Shown here: one piece after another, positions 39,723 through 50,793 of the stretch | How positions within the stretch are numbered: position 1 is the first letter of the stretch | Layout: the number at the start of each line of letters is the position of its first letter | Assembly (NCBI GenBank): GCA_913775305.1 | Contig: CAJYIY010000103.1 | Span: 1-64,000, forward strand | Direction of reading: 5' to 3' | DNA length: 64,000 nt | Source of the DNA: an uncultured Erwinia sp. | GTDB taxonomy: Bacteria > Pseudomonadota > Gammaproteobacteria > Enterobacterales > Enterobacteriaceae | Translations under genes and position numbers: made by a program | Notes under the pieces: model-generated | Seen by the model: only the letters and a program-made list of their open reading frames with translations | The model's database searches: none | What the model was told of the DNA's origin: nothing

Positions 39723-40556
39723 ATGATGCGCATCACCCAATTTACCCATCTGCGCATGGCGCAGGCGTTTGTTGACTACATGGCGACGCGCGGCATTACG
39801 CTGCGTATTGAGCAGGAAGGCGGCTACACGCTCTGGCTGGATGATGAATCCCAGTTAAGCGTGGTCGAAAACGAACTTAACCAGTTTATTCGCGAGCCTG
39901 AGCATCCACGCTACCAGGCCGCCAGCTGGAAAACTGAAAACACCGACAGCGGCATTCAGTACGTCAGGCCCGCCGGCCCGCCGCTGAAAGACAGAGTGAA
40001 AGAGATGGCCGGGCCGGTTACCCTGGTCGTCAGCGTTGCGTCAGTGCTGGTCTATTTGATGATTGCCCTGGGCGGCTATGCGCAGGCGATTGCCTGGCTC
40101 GGCTGGCCGAAGGACAGCATGCAGCATTTCCAGGTGTGGCGCTGGTTCAGCCACGTGCTGATGAACTTCTCACTGATTGCACTGCTGATTAACCTGCTGT
40201 GGTGGTTTTATGTCGGCGGGCGCATCGAAAAACAGCTCGGCAGCGGGAAATTATTTACTATCGCGCTGATCTCCGCGCTGCTGTGCGGTTTCGCTCAGTC
40301 TAAATTTAATGGCTTCTGGTTCGGCGGACTGTCGGGTGTTGACCATGCGTTGGTCGCCTATGCCTGGCTGCATGCCATGCGCGACGATCGCAGCCCGCTG
40401 AACATGGGCAGCGGGCTGATGGGGATCTTTGTCGTGTGGGTGGTGCTTGAGGCCGTGGGCGTCTTCGGCACCAATACCGGCCTGCCAAGCCATCTTGCCG
40501 GGCTGCTGGTGGGTCTGGCCATGGCGTTTGTCGATACCCGTCAGAAAAAACGATAA
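39723..40556 (+). CDS. glpG: rhomboid protease GlpG
   Basis: This intramembrane serine protease cleaves transmembrane segments. The 277-residue protein has an N-terminal cytosolic domain (about 1-85) and six membrane segments. The catalytic serine lies in FGGLSGVDHALVAYAWLH near 201, the catalytic histidine in LPSHLAGLLVGL near 253, and the conserved WR-motif segment in VWRWFSHVLMNFSLIAL. E. coli GlpG has 276 residues. It sits between glpE and glpR and ends 13 bases before the glpR start codon. Confidence 0.96.
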   Translation: MMRITQFTHLRMAQAFVDYMATRGITLRIEQEGGYTLWLDDESQLSVVENELNQFIREPEHPRYQAASWKTENTDSGIQYVRPAGPPLKDRVKEMAGPVTLVVSVASVLVYLMIALGGYAQAIAWLGWPKDSMQHFQVWRWFSHVLMNFSLIALLINLLWWFYVGGRIEKQLGSGKLFTIALISALLCGFAQSKFNGFWFGGLSGVDHALVAYAWLHAMRDDRSPLNMGSGLMGIFVVWVVLEAVGVFGTNTGLPSHLAGLLVGLAMAFVDTRQKKR

Positions 40557-40569
40557 CAGGGGAACTCTT

Positions 40570-41328
40570 TTGAAGCAGACACAGCGTCATGACGCGATTA
40601 TCGATCTGGTGCGTCGCCAGGGATATGTCAGTACTGAAGAGCTGGTGGAGCATTTCGCCGTCAGTCCACAAACTATTCGCCGCGATCTGAACGACCTGGC
40701 GGAGCAGAACAAAATTCATCGCCATCACGGTGGTGCAGCGTTACCTTCCAGTTCGGAAAATACCGCCTGGCAGGATCGTAAAATGATGTGGTCCGCGCAG
40801 AAAGCGCGTATCGCCCAGCGGGTTGCCAGCCAGATCCCCGATGGAGCATCACTGTTTATTGATATCGGCACCACGCCGGAAGCGGTGGCCCATGCGCTGA
40901 TGAACCACAATAACTTGCGCATCGTGACCAACAACCTGAACGTGGCGGTTCTGCTGATGGCCAAACCTGATTTTCGCCTGATCCTTGCCGGCGGAGAAGT
41001 GCGCACCCGCGACGGTGGCATTATGGGCGAAGCGACGCTCGACTATATTTCTCAGTTCCGCCTGGATTACGGCATTCTTGGCATCAGCGGTATCGATCTG
41101 GACGGCTCGCTGCTGGACTTCGACTACCACGAAGTTCGCACCAAACGGGCCATTATTGAGAACTCACGCTGCGTGATGCTGGTGGCGGACCACTCCAAGT
41201 TTGGGCGCAATGCAATGGTGAATCTGGGCAGTATGGATCTGATTGACTATCTGTTCACCGATGAAGCACCGCCGCCGGAGATCATGAAAACTATTGAGCA
41301 GCATGAGGTGCATCTGGAGCTGTGTTGA
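40570..41328 (+). CDS. glpR: glycerol-3-phosphate regulon repressor GlpR
   Basis: This DeoR-family repressor of glp genes has 252 residues, the same as E. coli. The start is a TTG at 40570, 7 bases after GGGG; it gives LKQTQRHDAII, aligning with E. coli MKQTQRH. An upstream in-frame ATG (40429) lies inside glpG and would add unrelated residues. The N-terminal helix-turn-helix is GYVSTEELVEHFAVSPQTIR, followed by the sugar-phosphate binding domain (FIDIGTTPEAVAHAL). Operators lie before glpD. Confidence 0.95.
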   Translation: MKQTQRHDAIIDLVRRQGYVSTEELVEHFAVSPQTIRRDLNDLAEQNKIHRHHGGAALPSSSENTAWQDRKMMWSAQKARIAQRVASQIPDGASLFIDIGTTPEAVAHALMNHNNLRIVTNNLNVAVLLMAKPDFRLILAGGEVRTRDGGIMGEATLDYISQFRLDYGILGISGIDLDGSLLDFDYHEVRTKRAIIENSRCVMLVADHSKFGRNAMVNLGSMDLIDYLFTDEAPPPEIMKTIEQHEVHLELC

Positions 41329-41357
41329 TGGTGTCCGCGAAGGCAGGGTGCTGAAGC

Positions 41358-41384
41358 GGGCCACGCGCTCCCGGAGCGTGGCCC
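41358..41384. terminator. inverted repeat between glpR and the convergent transporter
   Basis: GGGCCACGC (41358-41366) pairs with GCGTGGCCC (41376-41384). It lies between the convergent ends of glpR and the PanS-like gene, where a shared terminator is expected. No T-run is seen on either strand, so termination efficiency is doubtful. Confidence 0.5.
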
Positions 41385-41389
41385 GTGCA

Positions 41390-42322
41390 TCAGCTCAGTG
41401 ACTTCTTCTTATCTTTGATCGCTTTGCCTGACCAGTAACCGGCCAGCAGTGAACCGGACAGATTGTGCCAGACCGAGAACAGCGCGCCCGGCAGTGCCGC
41501 CAGCGGAGAGAAGTACAGCTTGCCCAGCGTTGCCGCCAGACCGGAGTTCTGCATACCCACTTCCAGCGCCAGCGTGCGGCAGGTGGACTCATCGAAGCCA
41601 AACAGCTTGCCGCCCCAGTAGCCGCCCAGCAAGCCGATGGCGTTATGCAGGATCACCGCGACAATCACGACCAGACCGACCGAACCGATAAAGCTCTGGC
41701 TGCCTGCCACCACCGCGCTGATGATCAGCAGAATGCAGACCATCGAAAACGCCGGCAGATACGGCTCCACGCGCTTCACCAGGCCGTTCATGGTGTGATG
41801 AATAATCAGACCCAGGCTAATCGGTACCACGACGATTTTAACGATGCTGAGCAGCATGCCCGCCACATCCACCTGTATATGCGTATCGACATAGAACCGG
41901 GTCAGCAGCGGAGTGGCAAATACGCCAACCAGCGCGGAGACGGAGGAGATGGTTACCGACAGCGCAACATCGCCTTTGGCCAGATAGATCATCACGTTTG
42001 ACGCCGTACCGCTTGCCACGCTGCCCACCAGAATCATCCCGGCTGCAAGGTCGGGTGGCATATTAAACAGCTTCGCCAGCCCCCATGCCGCCAGTGGCAT
42101 CACCAGATAGTGCAGGAAGGTCCCGGCAATCACCGGTGCCGGACGGGTCAGCACGCGCTTGAAATCATCAACGTTCAGCGTCACGCCCATGCCAAACATA
42201 ATCAGCATCAGCAGGTAAGTGACATAAGGGCCAATGCCGGTAAAAGTGGTCGGGGTGTAATAAGCGGCAACGGAGAGCAGGACTGCCCAGAGGGGAAACA
42301 GTCGGGTAACAGCAGCAAGCAT
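41390..42322 (-). CDS. bile acid:sodium symporter-family transporter, PanS-like
   Basis: This is a 310-residue inner-membrane protein with 9-10 hydrophobic segments. It shows the family hallmarks [20 protein letters not shown] near residue 100 and [20 protein letters not shown] near 250. It resembles the enterobacterial PanS/YocS group, of which Salmonella PanS carries ketopantoate and related pantothenate precursors. Transport specificity here is an inference from that resemblance. It lies at the right edge of the block that is out of place relative to E. coli, between glpR and lysC, and has its own upstream gap of 245 bases. Confidence 0.82.
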   Translation of the reverse strand: MLAAVTRLFPLWAVLLSVAAYYTPTTFTGIGPYVTYLLMLIMFGMGVTLNVDDFKRVLTRPAPVIAGTFLHYLVMPLAAWGLAKLFNMPPDLAAGMILVGSVASGTASNVMIYLAKGDVALSVTISSVSALVGVFATPLLTRFYVDTHIQVDVAGMLLSIVKIVVVPISLGLIIHHTMNGLVKRVEPYLPAFSMVCILLIISAVVAGSQSFIGSVGLVVIVAVILHNAIGLLGGYWGGKLFGFDESTCRTLALEVGMQNSGLAATLGKLYFSPLAALPGALFSVWHNLSGSLLAGYWSGKAIKDKKKSLS

Positions 42323-42521
42323 AGAAAAGCATCCTTTTTTAACCCCGTGATATCCGCCGCGGCACCGCGGTACAGGCCGTTCAGCAAACCCGCAGCGATG
42401 TTCTTCCAGCCTTCGCTAAGCGGATAATGGGGCGTTTAATATGGTGTGATTGATCTGAAAATTTGCACAGCACGCCGTACAGACCGGAACGAGGACATCA
42501 CGGCCTGCGCATCATAGCATC

Positions 42522-42557
42522 AAAAAAAAGGGATGTCGGGCCAGCGGTCACTGGCCC
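42522..42557 (-). terminator. lysC terminator
   Basis: On the minus strand a 7 bp GC stem (GGGCCAG / CTGGCCC) just after lysC is followed about 9 bases later by a run of eight T. This separates lysC from the PanS-like gene downstream. Confidence 0.75.
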
Positions 42558-42566
42558 GCCCGGCGA

Positions 42567-43919
42567 TTACTCAAACAGATTGCGGTGCAGCGCCTGCACC
42601 ACTTTTTCTGCATCCTGACCTGGCACCAGGAAGCACAGGTTGTAGCTGCTGGCGCCGTAGCAGATCAGGCGCAGACTGAACGGTTCCAGCACGCTAAAGA
42701 CGTCTTTGCCCACGCCGCAGGCTTTGGACAACTCGTTACCGATAATCGCCACCAGCGCCAGATCCTCTTCGACTTCCACACGGCACAGCGAGGAGAGTTC
42801 GGTCAGCAGCGCCTGAGTCAGCAGGCTGTCGCCGGTTGAGGTTGAACCGGTAGTGTCAAGCGTCAGCGCGACGCTCACTTCGGAGGTGGTGATCAGATCG
42901 ACGGAGATATTGTGGCGCGCCAGAATGTTGAACACCTCGGCAAGGAACCCACGAGCGTGCAGCATATTCAGGCTGTTCAGCGTCAGCAGGGTCTGCCTGC
43001 GGCGCAGCGCCAGGGCACGGAACAGCGGTGGATTTTCGGTGGTGTTGCTCACCATGGTGCCGCCTGCGGACGGATCCTTGCTCGAACCAACAAACACCGG
43101 AATACCGCAACGAACGGCCGGCAGCAGCGTGGCCGGATGCAGAATTTTAGCCCCGAAGGTTGCCATTTCGGCGGCTTCTTCGAAGGTAATCACATCGATG
43201 CGTTTGGCGGCAGGCACCACGCGCGGGTCGGTGGTATAAATGCCCGGTACGTCGGTCCAGATATCAACGCGACCTGCCTGCAGGGCTTCGGCCAGCAGCG
43301 CAGCGGTGTAATCACTGCCGCCGCGGCCGAGGGTGGTGGTACGGCCTTTGGCTTCGCTACCGATAAAGCCCTGAGTCACGATCAGCGCTTCGCTGATACG
43401 TGGCTTGAGCTGTGCGGTTGCGAGCTCAGCCAGCGTTGCCACGTCGGGTTCGGCACGACCAAAACGATCGGTGGTGCGCATCACTTTACGCACGTCAAAC
43501 CACTGAGCGGCAACATCACGCTGACGCAGAATTTCAACGAACAGCAGAGTAGACATCAGCTCACCGTGGCTGACCAGTTCATCGGTCAGGGCGGCGGACG
43601 TTGCCAGCGCGGCGCCTTCGGCCAGCGTGGCAATATTGTCCAGCATGCGGTCGATCTCTTCACGGATCACCTTGCTCTGCTTCAGTTCATCAAGAATGGC
43701 GTACTGAATACGACGAATATTGTCCAGCAGAGCGGCGCGCTGCTCCAGCGGCTGGCCTTCAGCCAGAGATACGAGCAGATTGGTGACGCCCGCAGAAGCG
43801 GAAAGGACCACCAGACGAACATCAGGATTGGACAACACCACATCGGCACTGCGGTTCATAGCGGCGAAGTCGGCAACGCTGGTGCCACCAAATTTCGCTA
43901 CGATTAAATTCTGGGACAT
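42567..43919 (-). CDS. lysC: lysine-sensitive aspartokinase III
   Basis: LysC phosphorylates aspartate with ATP, the first step to lysine, threonine and methionine. The 450-residue protein (E. coli 449) has the kinase motif VAKFGGTSVADFAAMNRS at its N-terminus, TLGRGGSDYTAALLAEAL near 200 and C-terminal ACT domains (about 295-450) that bind lysine. It is not fused to homoserine dehydrogenase. A lysine riboswitch lies in its leader. A long antisense ORF over the gene is a frame shadow. Confidence 0.97.
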   Translation of the reverse strand: MSQNLIVAKFGGTSVADFAAMNRSADVVLSNPDVRLVVLSASAGVTNLLVSLAEGQPLEQRAALLDNIRRIQYAILDELKQSKVIREEIDRMLDNIATLAEGAALATSAALTDELVSHGELMSTLLFVEILRQRDVAAQWFDVRKVMRTTDRFGRAEPDVATLAELATAQLKPRISEALIVTQGFIGSEAKGRTTTLGRGGSDYTAALLAEALQAGRVDIWTDVPGIYTTDPRVVPAAKRIDVITFEEAAEMATFGAKILHPATLLPAVRCGIPVFVGSSKDPSAGGTMVSNTTENPPLFRALALRRRQTLLTLNSLNMLHARGFLAEVFNILARHNISVDLITTSEVSVALTLDTTGSTSTGDSLLTQALLTELSSLCRVEVEEDLALVAIIGNELSKACGVGKDVFSVLEPFSLRLICYGASSYNLCFLVPGQDAEKVVQALHRNLFE

Positions 43920-44011
43920 GACTATGACTACCTCGTGTCAGGTTTTATCTTTCAGCCTTGGCACAAGGAAAGAGCAGAAACGGGTCAGACGTAGAAGGGA
44001 TAACTACGAGT

Positions 44012-44201
44012 CACCCAGAAGCGCTCCACCTTGCGGCACGTTCGACTGCGAACGTTCCAGGTGACAACTCAGAGGATTCAGCCCCTGCAGTCGATACGCC
44101 CCACTCCGCGTGGTTAATACCTCGGCGTCGCTCCCCCTGATGTGTCATCAACGGATACGGATCCTCAAACACACTGCCTGGGCGACGCGCCTCTTCTGGC
44201 T
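44012..44201 (-). ncRNA. lysine riboswitch in the lysC leader
   Basis: On the minus strand the leader begins GCCAGAAGAGGCGCGTCGCC and contains GGGGCTGAATCCTCTGAG and AACGTTCGCAGTCGAACGT. It closes with GCGCTTCTGGGTGA, so CCAGAAG pairs with CTTCTGG as helix P1. These segments match the E. coli lysC riboswitch core closely. About 92 bases separate it from the start codon, including TTGTGCCAAGGCTGAAAG, also as in E. coli. Lysine binding should shut off lysC. Confidence 0.93.
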
Positions 44202-44235
44202 TGCGCGCACATGCACGCGTTAATTCAGGCCAGTA

Positions 44236-44264
44236 GAAATATCGGGTTATGGTGCCGGTGTCAA
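44236..44264 (-). promoter_or_regulatory. probable lysC promoter
   Basis: On the minus strand, TTGACA (44264-44259) and TATTTC (44241-44236) are 17 bases apart. Transcription would start about 28 bases before the riboswitch P1 helix. The -35 is perfect and the -10 moderate. Confidence 0.6.
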
Positions 44265-44273
44265 CGCCGGGAG

Positions 44274-44332
44274 GCGGATGATTATTCATTTTCCTTATTA
44301 CCCTGGTCATATCAATCTTACTAATCATCCGC
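44274..44332. repeat. inverted repeat upstream of the lysC promoter
   Basis: Perfect 11-base arms, GCGGATGATTA (44274-44284) and TAATCATCCGC (44322-44332), are separated by 37 bases. The pair lies just upstream of the lysC -35 box, in the lysC-pgi divergent region. It could be a pair of operator half-sites; I know of no regulator for it. Nothing else is evident up to pgi (44333-44594). Confidence 0.5.
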
Positions 44333-44579
44333 GGCTAAAAAAGCGTCGCAAATTGACGCCGTGGGGCAGGTAAGCACGGTACGGGCTGTAAATTTTTTTC
44401 TTTCATCGTCATACTGAAATGCTTAGTGTGAATCATCCTCACCGACAGAATGTGAAATAGCGCCCGGACAAACCGCAGACTTACCGTTGTTGATAGACGG
44501 AGCCTGTTGCAGGAAAAGGGGAGAGGCTCCCCGTAAACAGGTAGGATGCAGTCCGGTCTGATTTACGATTCTTAAATAA

Positions 44580-46238
<1,659 letters not shown>

Positions 46239-46252
46239 TTTATCCCGACCAG

Positions 46253-46283
46253 AAAAAAACCCCCGGCATACGGGGGTTTTTTT
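46253..46283 (+). terminator. pgi terminator
   Basis: A 13 bp stem (AAAAAAACCCCCG / CGGGGGTTTTTTT) with a five-base loop starts 14 bases after the pgi stop. This is a classic intrinsic terminator, symmetric enough to work in both directions. Confidence 0.95.
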
Positions 46284-46789
46284 ATTGTCTGTTCAACGGT
46301 GACTGACTTCAGCGTTCGTTGCCGTTTCTTCCTCTGCCAAGGCGGCTATTCCATTCTTTACCTGTCTTTCACCCTGAGGTTTTTCCTGAAATCAGCGAAA
46401 GTTCACCCCGAAAGGATGAGATTAATCCTAAAAAAAAGGTATAAGAATCGATTATTTTACTGAATTACATAAGAAAAAATAACAATAACATCATGATTTA
46501 AAACATTTTTGTTTCTAATTATTGTGCCGGAAAACAGGATGTTACAACGCCAGTCTGTTTTATCGGTATAATGCTGATTTTTGGTACAAATTAGCATTTT
46601 ATTCTATAAAACATGTTTGATAATATGTCGATAAATTAAAAATATCTTTTTAATAGTAAAAGAAGTGTAAAAAACTATTTTTTCAATAACTGGAAGGGGC
46701 GCTGATTTCTGGGTGTGTTTTCCCCATAATGAAGTTGCCAGGAACCATCCAGGCCCTGGTATCCATTCATTTACTGAAGGGAAAGTGTA
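46284..46789 (+). other. AT-rich upstream region of yjbEFGH
   Basis: About 500 bases without a gene, very AT-rich between 46430 and 46690. That composition fits a silenced, regulator-driven promoter. Apart from the candidate RcsAB box below I see no clear promoter or operator. The start-proximal part carries CCAGG/CCTGG half-repeats and a ribosome binding site (GAAGGGAAAG) before yjbE. Confidence 0.5.
46442..46455 (+). promoter_or_regulatory. possible RcsAB box upstream of yjbE
   Basis: TAAGAATCGATTAT has a perfect left half of the RcsAB box (TAAGAAT-ATTCTTA) and a poor right half. E. coli yjbEFGH is controlled by the Rcs phosphorelay. The site is 334 bases from yjbE, which is far, so this is weakly supported. 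Confidence 0.3.
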
Positions 46790-47059
46790 ATGAAAAAAGT
46801 CTTATGTGCTACTGCAGCCATACTGTACTTAGCAAGCTCCGCTGCTTTCGCCGCTCCTGGTGATGTGGCGACCACAACCACGGCCAGTACCACCACTGGC
46901 TCTGCTGCTGGCGATAACGCAGCCGGACTCTCTTCCGGTGCGTCTACTGCTATCGGTGTCGGTGCGGTTGCTGTGTTAGCAGGTGTTGCGCTGGCATCAG
47001 CAGGCGGCGGCGATGGTTCCAACACCGGGACCACCACCACCACCAGCACCACTCGCTAA
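46790..47059 (+). CDS. yjbE: small exported protein YjbE
   Basis: This 89-residue protein has a signal peptide (cleavage near AFA-APG), a Thr/Ser/Ala-rich mature part, a short hydrophobic segment (AIGVGAVAVLAGVALASAGG) and a Thr-rich tail (GTTTTTSTTR). It corresponds to E. coli YjbE, the first gene of an operon linked to extracellular polysaccharide production. The biochemical role is unknown. A hairpin after the stop probably lowers expression of the following genes. The low complexity makes the homology call rest mostly on position. Confidence 0.8.
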   Translation: MKKVLCATAAILYLASSAAFAAPGDVATTTTASTTTGSAAGDNAAGLSSGASTAIGVGAVAVLAGVALASAGGGDGSNTGTTTTTSTTR

Positions 47060-47074
47060 GTATCAACATTAAAC

Positions 47075-47098
47075 ATAACCACACGTGAGTGTGGTTAT
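47075..47098 (+). terminator. attenuating hairpin between yjbE and yjbF
   Basis: A perfect 10 bp stem (ATAACCACAC / GTGTGGTTAT) with a GTGA loop is followed by TTTTC. It lies 16 bases after yjbE and suggests partial termination, with yjbE made in excess over yjbFGH. Confidence 0.7.
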
Positions 47099-47134
47099 TT
47101 TCAAACTGCTTTCTTAAGCTCAGGGATTCCACAG

Positions 47135-47782
47135 GTGCGAAACCTACCATTGCTGCTGCTTTGCCTGTTACTTCAGGCCTGTACACAAACTCAAAAGGGA
47201 TTGGGTGAAACCTTAAAGCTGGCCTTTCTCGGCGAAGACGACATCCAGTTAACCAATCAACAAATCGCCAATATTCCCTACGCCAGCATGTATCTGCGCC
47301 TTAACGGCGGTCAGCAGATTTTCGTGGTGATGGGCTTTAGCGAAGAGGGTCAGCAGAAATGGATCACCCAGGATCGATCCACGGTGGTAACGCAAAGCGG
47401 CCGTCTGGTGAAAACCCTGGGCCTGGCAGATAACCTGAATGAGGTGAGCAATCTGCAGCAGGATCCGCTGCGTGATGCGCTGCGCCTGACGGATGGCTCA
47501 AGCTGGACACGCGTGCTCAGCTGGACGGAAAAAGGTCAGCTGCGCACCGGTACCGCGGTCTCTCATTTCACCCGCCAGCAGGATGAAGTCCTGCAGCTGG
47601 CCGGCCGTCAGGTTGCCTGCCGCGTCTGGCAGGAAGAGGTCGAGCTGAAGGAAACCGGAAAAACCTGGCGCAACACTTTCTGGGTTGATACGTCCAGCGG
47701 ACAGGTACGCCAAGCCGTACAAATGCTGGGAGCGGACTACTTCCCTGTGGCAATCACTATTCTGAAGCCTGCGAAATCATGA
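47135..47782 (+). CDS. yjbF: lipoprotein YjbF
   Basis: This 215-residue protein has a lipoprotein signal (LLLCLLLQACTQTQ, lipidated cysteine at about residue 16), so it should be anchored to a membrane on the periplasmic side. It matches the YjbF family (E. coli 212 residues), related to group 4 capsule GfcB. It is translated from a GTG at 47135 and overlaps yjbG by 4 bases (ATGA). It acts in exopolysaccharide production or export with YjbG and YjbH; mechanism unknown. Confidence 0.88.
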   Translation: MRNLPLLLLCLLLQACTQTQKGLGETLKLAFLGEDDIQLTNQQIANIPYASMYLRLNGGQQIFVVMGFSEEGQQKWITQDRSTVVTQSGRLVKTLGLADNLNEVSNLQQDPLRDALRLTDGSSWTRVLSWTEKGQLRTGTAVSHFTRQQDEVLQLAGRQVACRVWQEEVELKETGKTWRNTFWVDTSSGQVRQAVQMLGADYFPVAITILKPAKS

Positions 47783-48534
47783 AAAAAATCACAACTCTTC
47801 TCGCAGGGATAGTGGCATCGCTGTCGCTGCAGGCACTGGCGGACAGCCAGGTCACGGTGTTTTACCCGGGGCAGTCGCAAACTGCCGTTGTCAGTCATGC
47901 ACAAAATCTGGCACAGCTGGTGGCCAGCCCGGCGCTTCAGGGAAAAACCTGGTGGCCCGGTACGGTCATCAGTGAAAAGCTGGCCACGGCGGTGGCGCTT
48001 CGACAGCAGCAGGAAGTGGTTGCACGCCTACAGGTGTGGCGAGATACCCTGCGCAGCGATAACGATCTGGCAGAAGCGGCGGTGGTCGAGAATGTCCGCC
48101 AGCAGATTGCCGCGCTGAAGGTCACCGGGCGCCAGCGGGTGAACCTCGATCCTGACTGGGTACGAACCCGGCCGGAGGCCAATCGCCGACTGGCAGGGGA
48201 ATACAGCGTTTACACCGTGGCAAAACCGACCTCGGTCAGGCTGGCCGGTGCCGTTGATGGTGCGGGTACCACGCCGTGGGTTGCCGGACGGCCGGTAGCT
48301 GATTACCTCGACTCACGCGCGCATCAAAGCGGCGCCGATCGTAATGTGGCGCAGGTTATCTCCCCAGCGGGTGACGTGACCGAGGTTCCCGTTGCCTACT
48401 GGAATCGTCGCCACGTCGAGCTGGAGGCGGGCAGCACCATCTTTATTGGTTTCTCATCCTGGGCGCTGCCGAGCGACCTTGCCGACCTTAACCAGCAGAT
48501 CGTTTCTGTATTGACGCACCGGATCCCTGACTGA
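47779..48534 (+). CDS. yjbG: exopolysaccharide operon protein YjbG
   Basis: This 251-residue periplasmic protein has a cleavable signal peptide ([20 protein letters not shown] then ADS). It corresponds to E. coli YjbG (245 residues), a homologue of GfcC of the group 4 capsule system, which has two ubiquitin-like beta-grasp domains. Conserved parts include [20 protein letters not shown] and the end [19 protein letters not shown]. Stop and start overlap with both neighbours shows translational coupling. Confidence 0.9.
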   Translation: MKKITTLLAGIVASLSLQALADSQVTVFYPGQSQTAVVSHAQNLAQLVASPALQGKTWWPGTVISEKLATAVALRQQQEVVARLQVWRDTLRSDNDLAEAAVVENVRQQIAALKVTGRQRVNLDPDWVRTRPEANRRLAGEYSVYTVAKPTSVRLAGAVDGAGTTPWVAGRPVADYLDSRAHQSGADRNVAQVISPAGDVTEVPVAYWNRRHVELEAGSTIFIGFSSWALPSDLADLNQQIVSVLTHRIPD

Positions 48535-50627
48535 TGAAAAAACGTTATCTTCTCAGCCTGCTTTCACTTTCCGTTGCCTGTGCCTGCCAGGTTCAGGCGG
48601 CTTCCTATCCCGAACCGGTTGGACCCTCACAGTCCGACTTCGGCGGTATTGGCCTGCTACAGGTGCCAACGGCGCGTATGGCAAAAGAGGGCGAATTCAG
48701 CCTGAACTACCGCTACAACGACCAGTACCGTTTTTATTCCACCTCGTTACAGCTGTTCCCGTGGCTGGAAACGACCATTCGCTATACCGATGTTCGTACC
48801 CGTAAATACAGCTCATTTGAAGATTTCAGCGGCAACCAAACCTATAAAGATAAAGCCTTCGATCTGAAACTGCGCCTGTGGGAAGAGGGATTCTGGCTGC
48901 CGGAAGTGTCGATCGGCAAACGGGATATCGGGGGAACCGGCCTGTTCGACAGCGAATATCTGGTGGGTACCAAGGCCTGGGGGCCGTTTGATTTCACCCT
49001 CGGCGTTGGCTGGGGCTATCTCGGCAACAGCGGTAACGTGACGAACCCGTTCTGTAAAGCCAGTGAAAAGTACTGCTACCGTTCCGAAGGCAATCGTAAA
49101 GCGGGATCGTTAAGCCTGGGCGATTCCTTTAAAGGCCCGATGGCGGTCTTCGGCGGGATTGAATATCAGACGCCGTGGCAGCCGCTGCGCCTGAAAATGG
49201 AATATGAAGGTAACGACTATCAGGGCGACTTTGCCGGCAAGCTGGATCAGAAAAGCAAGGTTAACGTCGGGGCTATCTACCGTATTACCGACTGGGCGGA
49301 CGTTAACGTCAGCTACGAGCGCGGCAATACCTTCATGGCCGGCTTCACCCTGCGTACCAACTTTAACGAGCTGACCCAGCCGCAGCTGGATGCGCCGAAA
49401 AAAGCCTACGATCCGCAGCCGCAGGGCCGTTTCCTCGACTCCACGGTGACCGCCAATCAGCTGACCGACCTGAAATACAATGCCGGGTTTGAAGCACCGC
49501 ATATTCAGCTGAAGGGCGATACCCTGTACGCCAGCGGCGAGCAGACCCGGTATCGTGACAATCAAAAAGCGGTGGATCGCGCCAACGTTATCCTGGCCAA
49601 TCATCTGCCATCAGGCGTAAAAACGATTGAGCTGACCGAAGAGCGCTATCACATGCCTCAGGTGACCACAAAAACTGACGTTGCCAGCCTGCAGCGCCAG
49701 CTGGAAGGCTATCCGCTGGGGCATGAAGAGACGCTGCAGCAGCAGCGGATCAACCCGGTTACGCCGGAGCACACCGAGCAGGGCTACTACATTGACGGTC
49801 GTCGCTTCGACTACAGCCTGTCGCCGGTGCTTAACCAGTCGTTTGGTGGCCCGGAAAACTTCTACATGTATCAGATCGGGGTTTCGGCCGGGGCGAACCT
49901 GTGGGTCACCGACCACCTGGTGCTTGACGGCAGCCTCTTCTTTAACGTGTTGAATAACTACAATAAATTTAACTATACCAATTCGCCGGGCGACTCCACG
50001 CTACCTCGCGTTCGTACGCAAATTCGTGAATATGTCGAGAACGACGTTTACGTGAACAACCTGCAGGCGAACTACATGCACTACCTGGGCGGTGATTTCT
50101 ACGGCCAGGTATACGGTGGTTATCTGGAGACCATGTTCGGCGGAGCCGGTGGTGAACTGCTTTATCGCCCGCTGGATTCCAGCTGGGCGGTGGGTGTGGA
50201 TGCCAACTACGTCAAGCAGCGTGACTGGAACAACATGATGAAGTTCACCGACTACAGCGCGAAAGTCGGCAACCTCACCGTTTACTGGCAGCCAACGTTT
50301 ATGGATCAGGTGCTGGTAAAAGCCAGCGTGGGGCAGTACCTCGCCGAGGATAAAGGCGTGACGCTGGACGTCTCGAAACAGTTCGACAGCGGCGTCAGAG
50401 CGGGCGTATACGCAACGAAAACTAACGTCTCGTCAGAAGACTACGGTGAGGGTGATTTCACTAAGGGCTTCTACATCTCGGTGCCGATGGATCTGTTCAG
50501 CATCCGTCCAACCCGCAGCCGCGCGAATATCAACTGGACACCGTTGACGCGTGATGGCGGCCAGCAGCTGGGACGTAAGTACGAGCTGTATAATATGACC
50601 ACCGATCGCGATCGCAACTTCCGCTAA
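48534..50627 (+). CDS. yjbH: outer-membrane beta-barrel protein YjbH
   Basis: This 697-residue predicted outer-membrane protein (E. coli YjbH 698) is related to GfcD. It has a signal peptide ([10 protein letters not shown]), the conserved N-terminal [20 protein letters not shown], many alternating beta-strand segments and an aromatic-rich C-terminal part. It probably forms one or two barrels serving polysaccharide export. Its ATG overlaps the yjbG stop (TGATG). A terminator follows. Confidence 0.92.
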   Translation: MKKRYLLSLLSLSVACACQVQAASYPEPVGPSQSDFGGIGLLQVPTARMAKEGEFSLNYRYNDQYRFYSTSLQLFPWLETTIRYTDVRTRKYSSFEDFSGNQTYKDKAFDLKLRLWEEGFWLPEVSIGKRDIGGTGLFDSEYLVGTKAWGPFDFTLGVGWGYLGNSGNVTNPFCKASEKYCYRSEGNRKAGSLSLGDSFKGPMAVFGGIEYQTPWQPLRLKMEYEGNDYQGDFAGKLDQKSKVNVGAIYRITDWADVNVSYERGNTFMAGFTLRTNFNELTQPQLDAPKKAYDPQPQGRFLDSTVTANQLTDLKYNAGFEAPHIQLKGDTLYASGEQTRYRDNQKAVDRANVILANHLPSGVKTIELTEERYHMPQVTTKTDVASLQRQLEGYPLGHEETLQQQRINPVTPEHTEQGYYIDGRRFDYSLSPVLNQSFGGPENFYMYQIGVSAGANLWVTDHLVLDGSLFFNVLNNYNKFNYTNSPGDSTLPRVRTQIREYVENDVYVNNLQANYMHYLGGDFYGQVYGGYLETMFGGAGGELLYRPLDSSWAVGVDANYVKQRDWNNMMKFTDYSAKVGNLTVYWQPTFMDQVLVKASVGQYLAEDKGVTLDVSKQFDSGVRAGVYATKTNVSSEDYGEGDFTKGFYISVPMDLFSIRPTRSRANINWTPLTRDGGQQLGRKYELYNMTTDRDRNFR

Positions 50628-50648
50628 CTGCACTCGCTGACATCTGAG

Positions 50649-50672
50649 GGGCCGATTTTCGGCCCTTTTTCT
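50649..50672 (+). terminator. yjbEFGH terminator
   Basis: A 7 bp GC-rich stem (GGGCCGA / TCGGCCC) with a three-base loop runs directly into TTTTTCTTT, 21 bases after yjbH. Confidence 0.9.
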
Positions 50673-50793
50673 TTGCAGGAATATCGGCCTGTTTCTTAAT
50701 CCAGAATTCCCTGTCTTGTGATCTGCATCACACTAAAGCATAGTGTTGTCTGTCGGTAAGCCCGACAAATAACAATCATTTAGAGGTGTGAAC

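Noticed and set aside
42912-43907. A 331-codon open frame on the plus strand over lysC
   Set aside because: Antisense to conserved lysC, with no ribosome binding site or family resemblance. It is a shadow frame.
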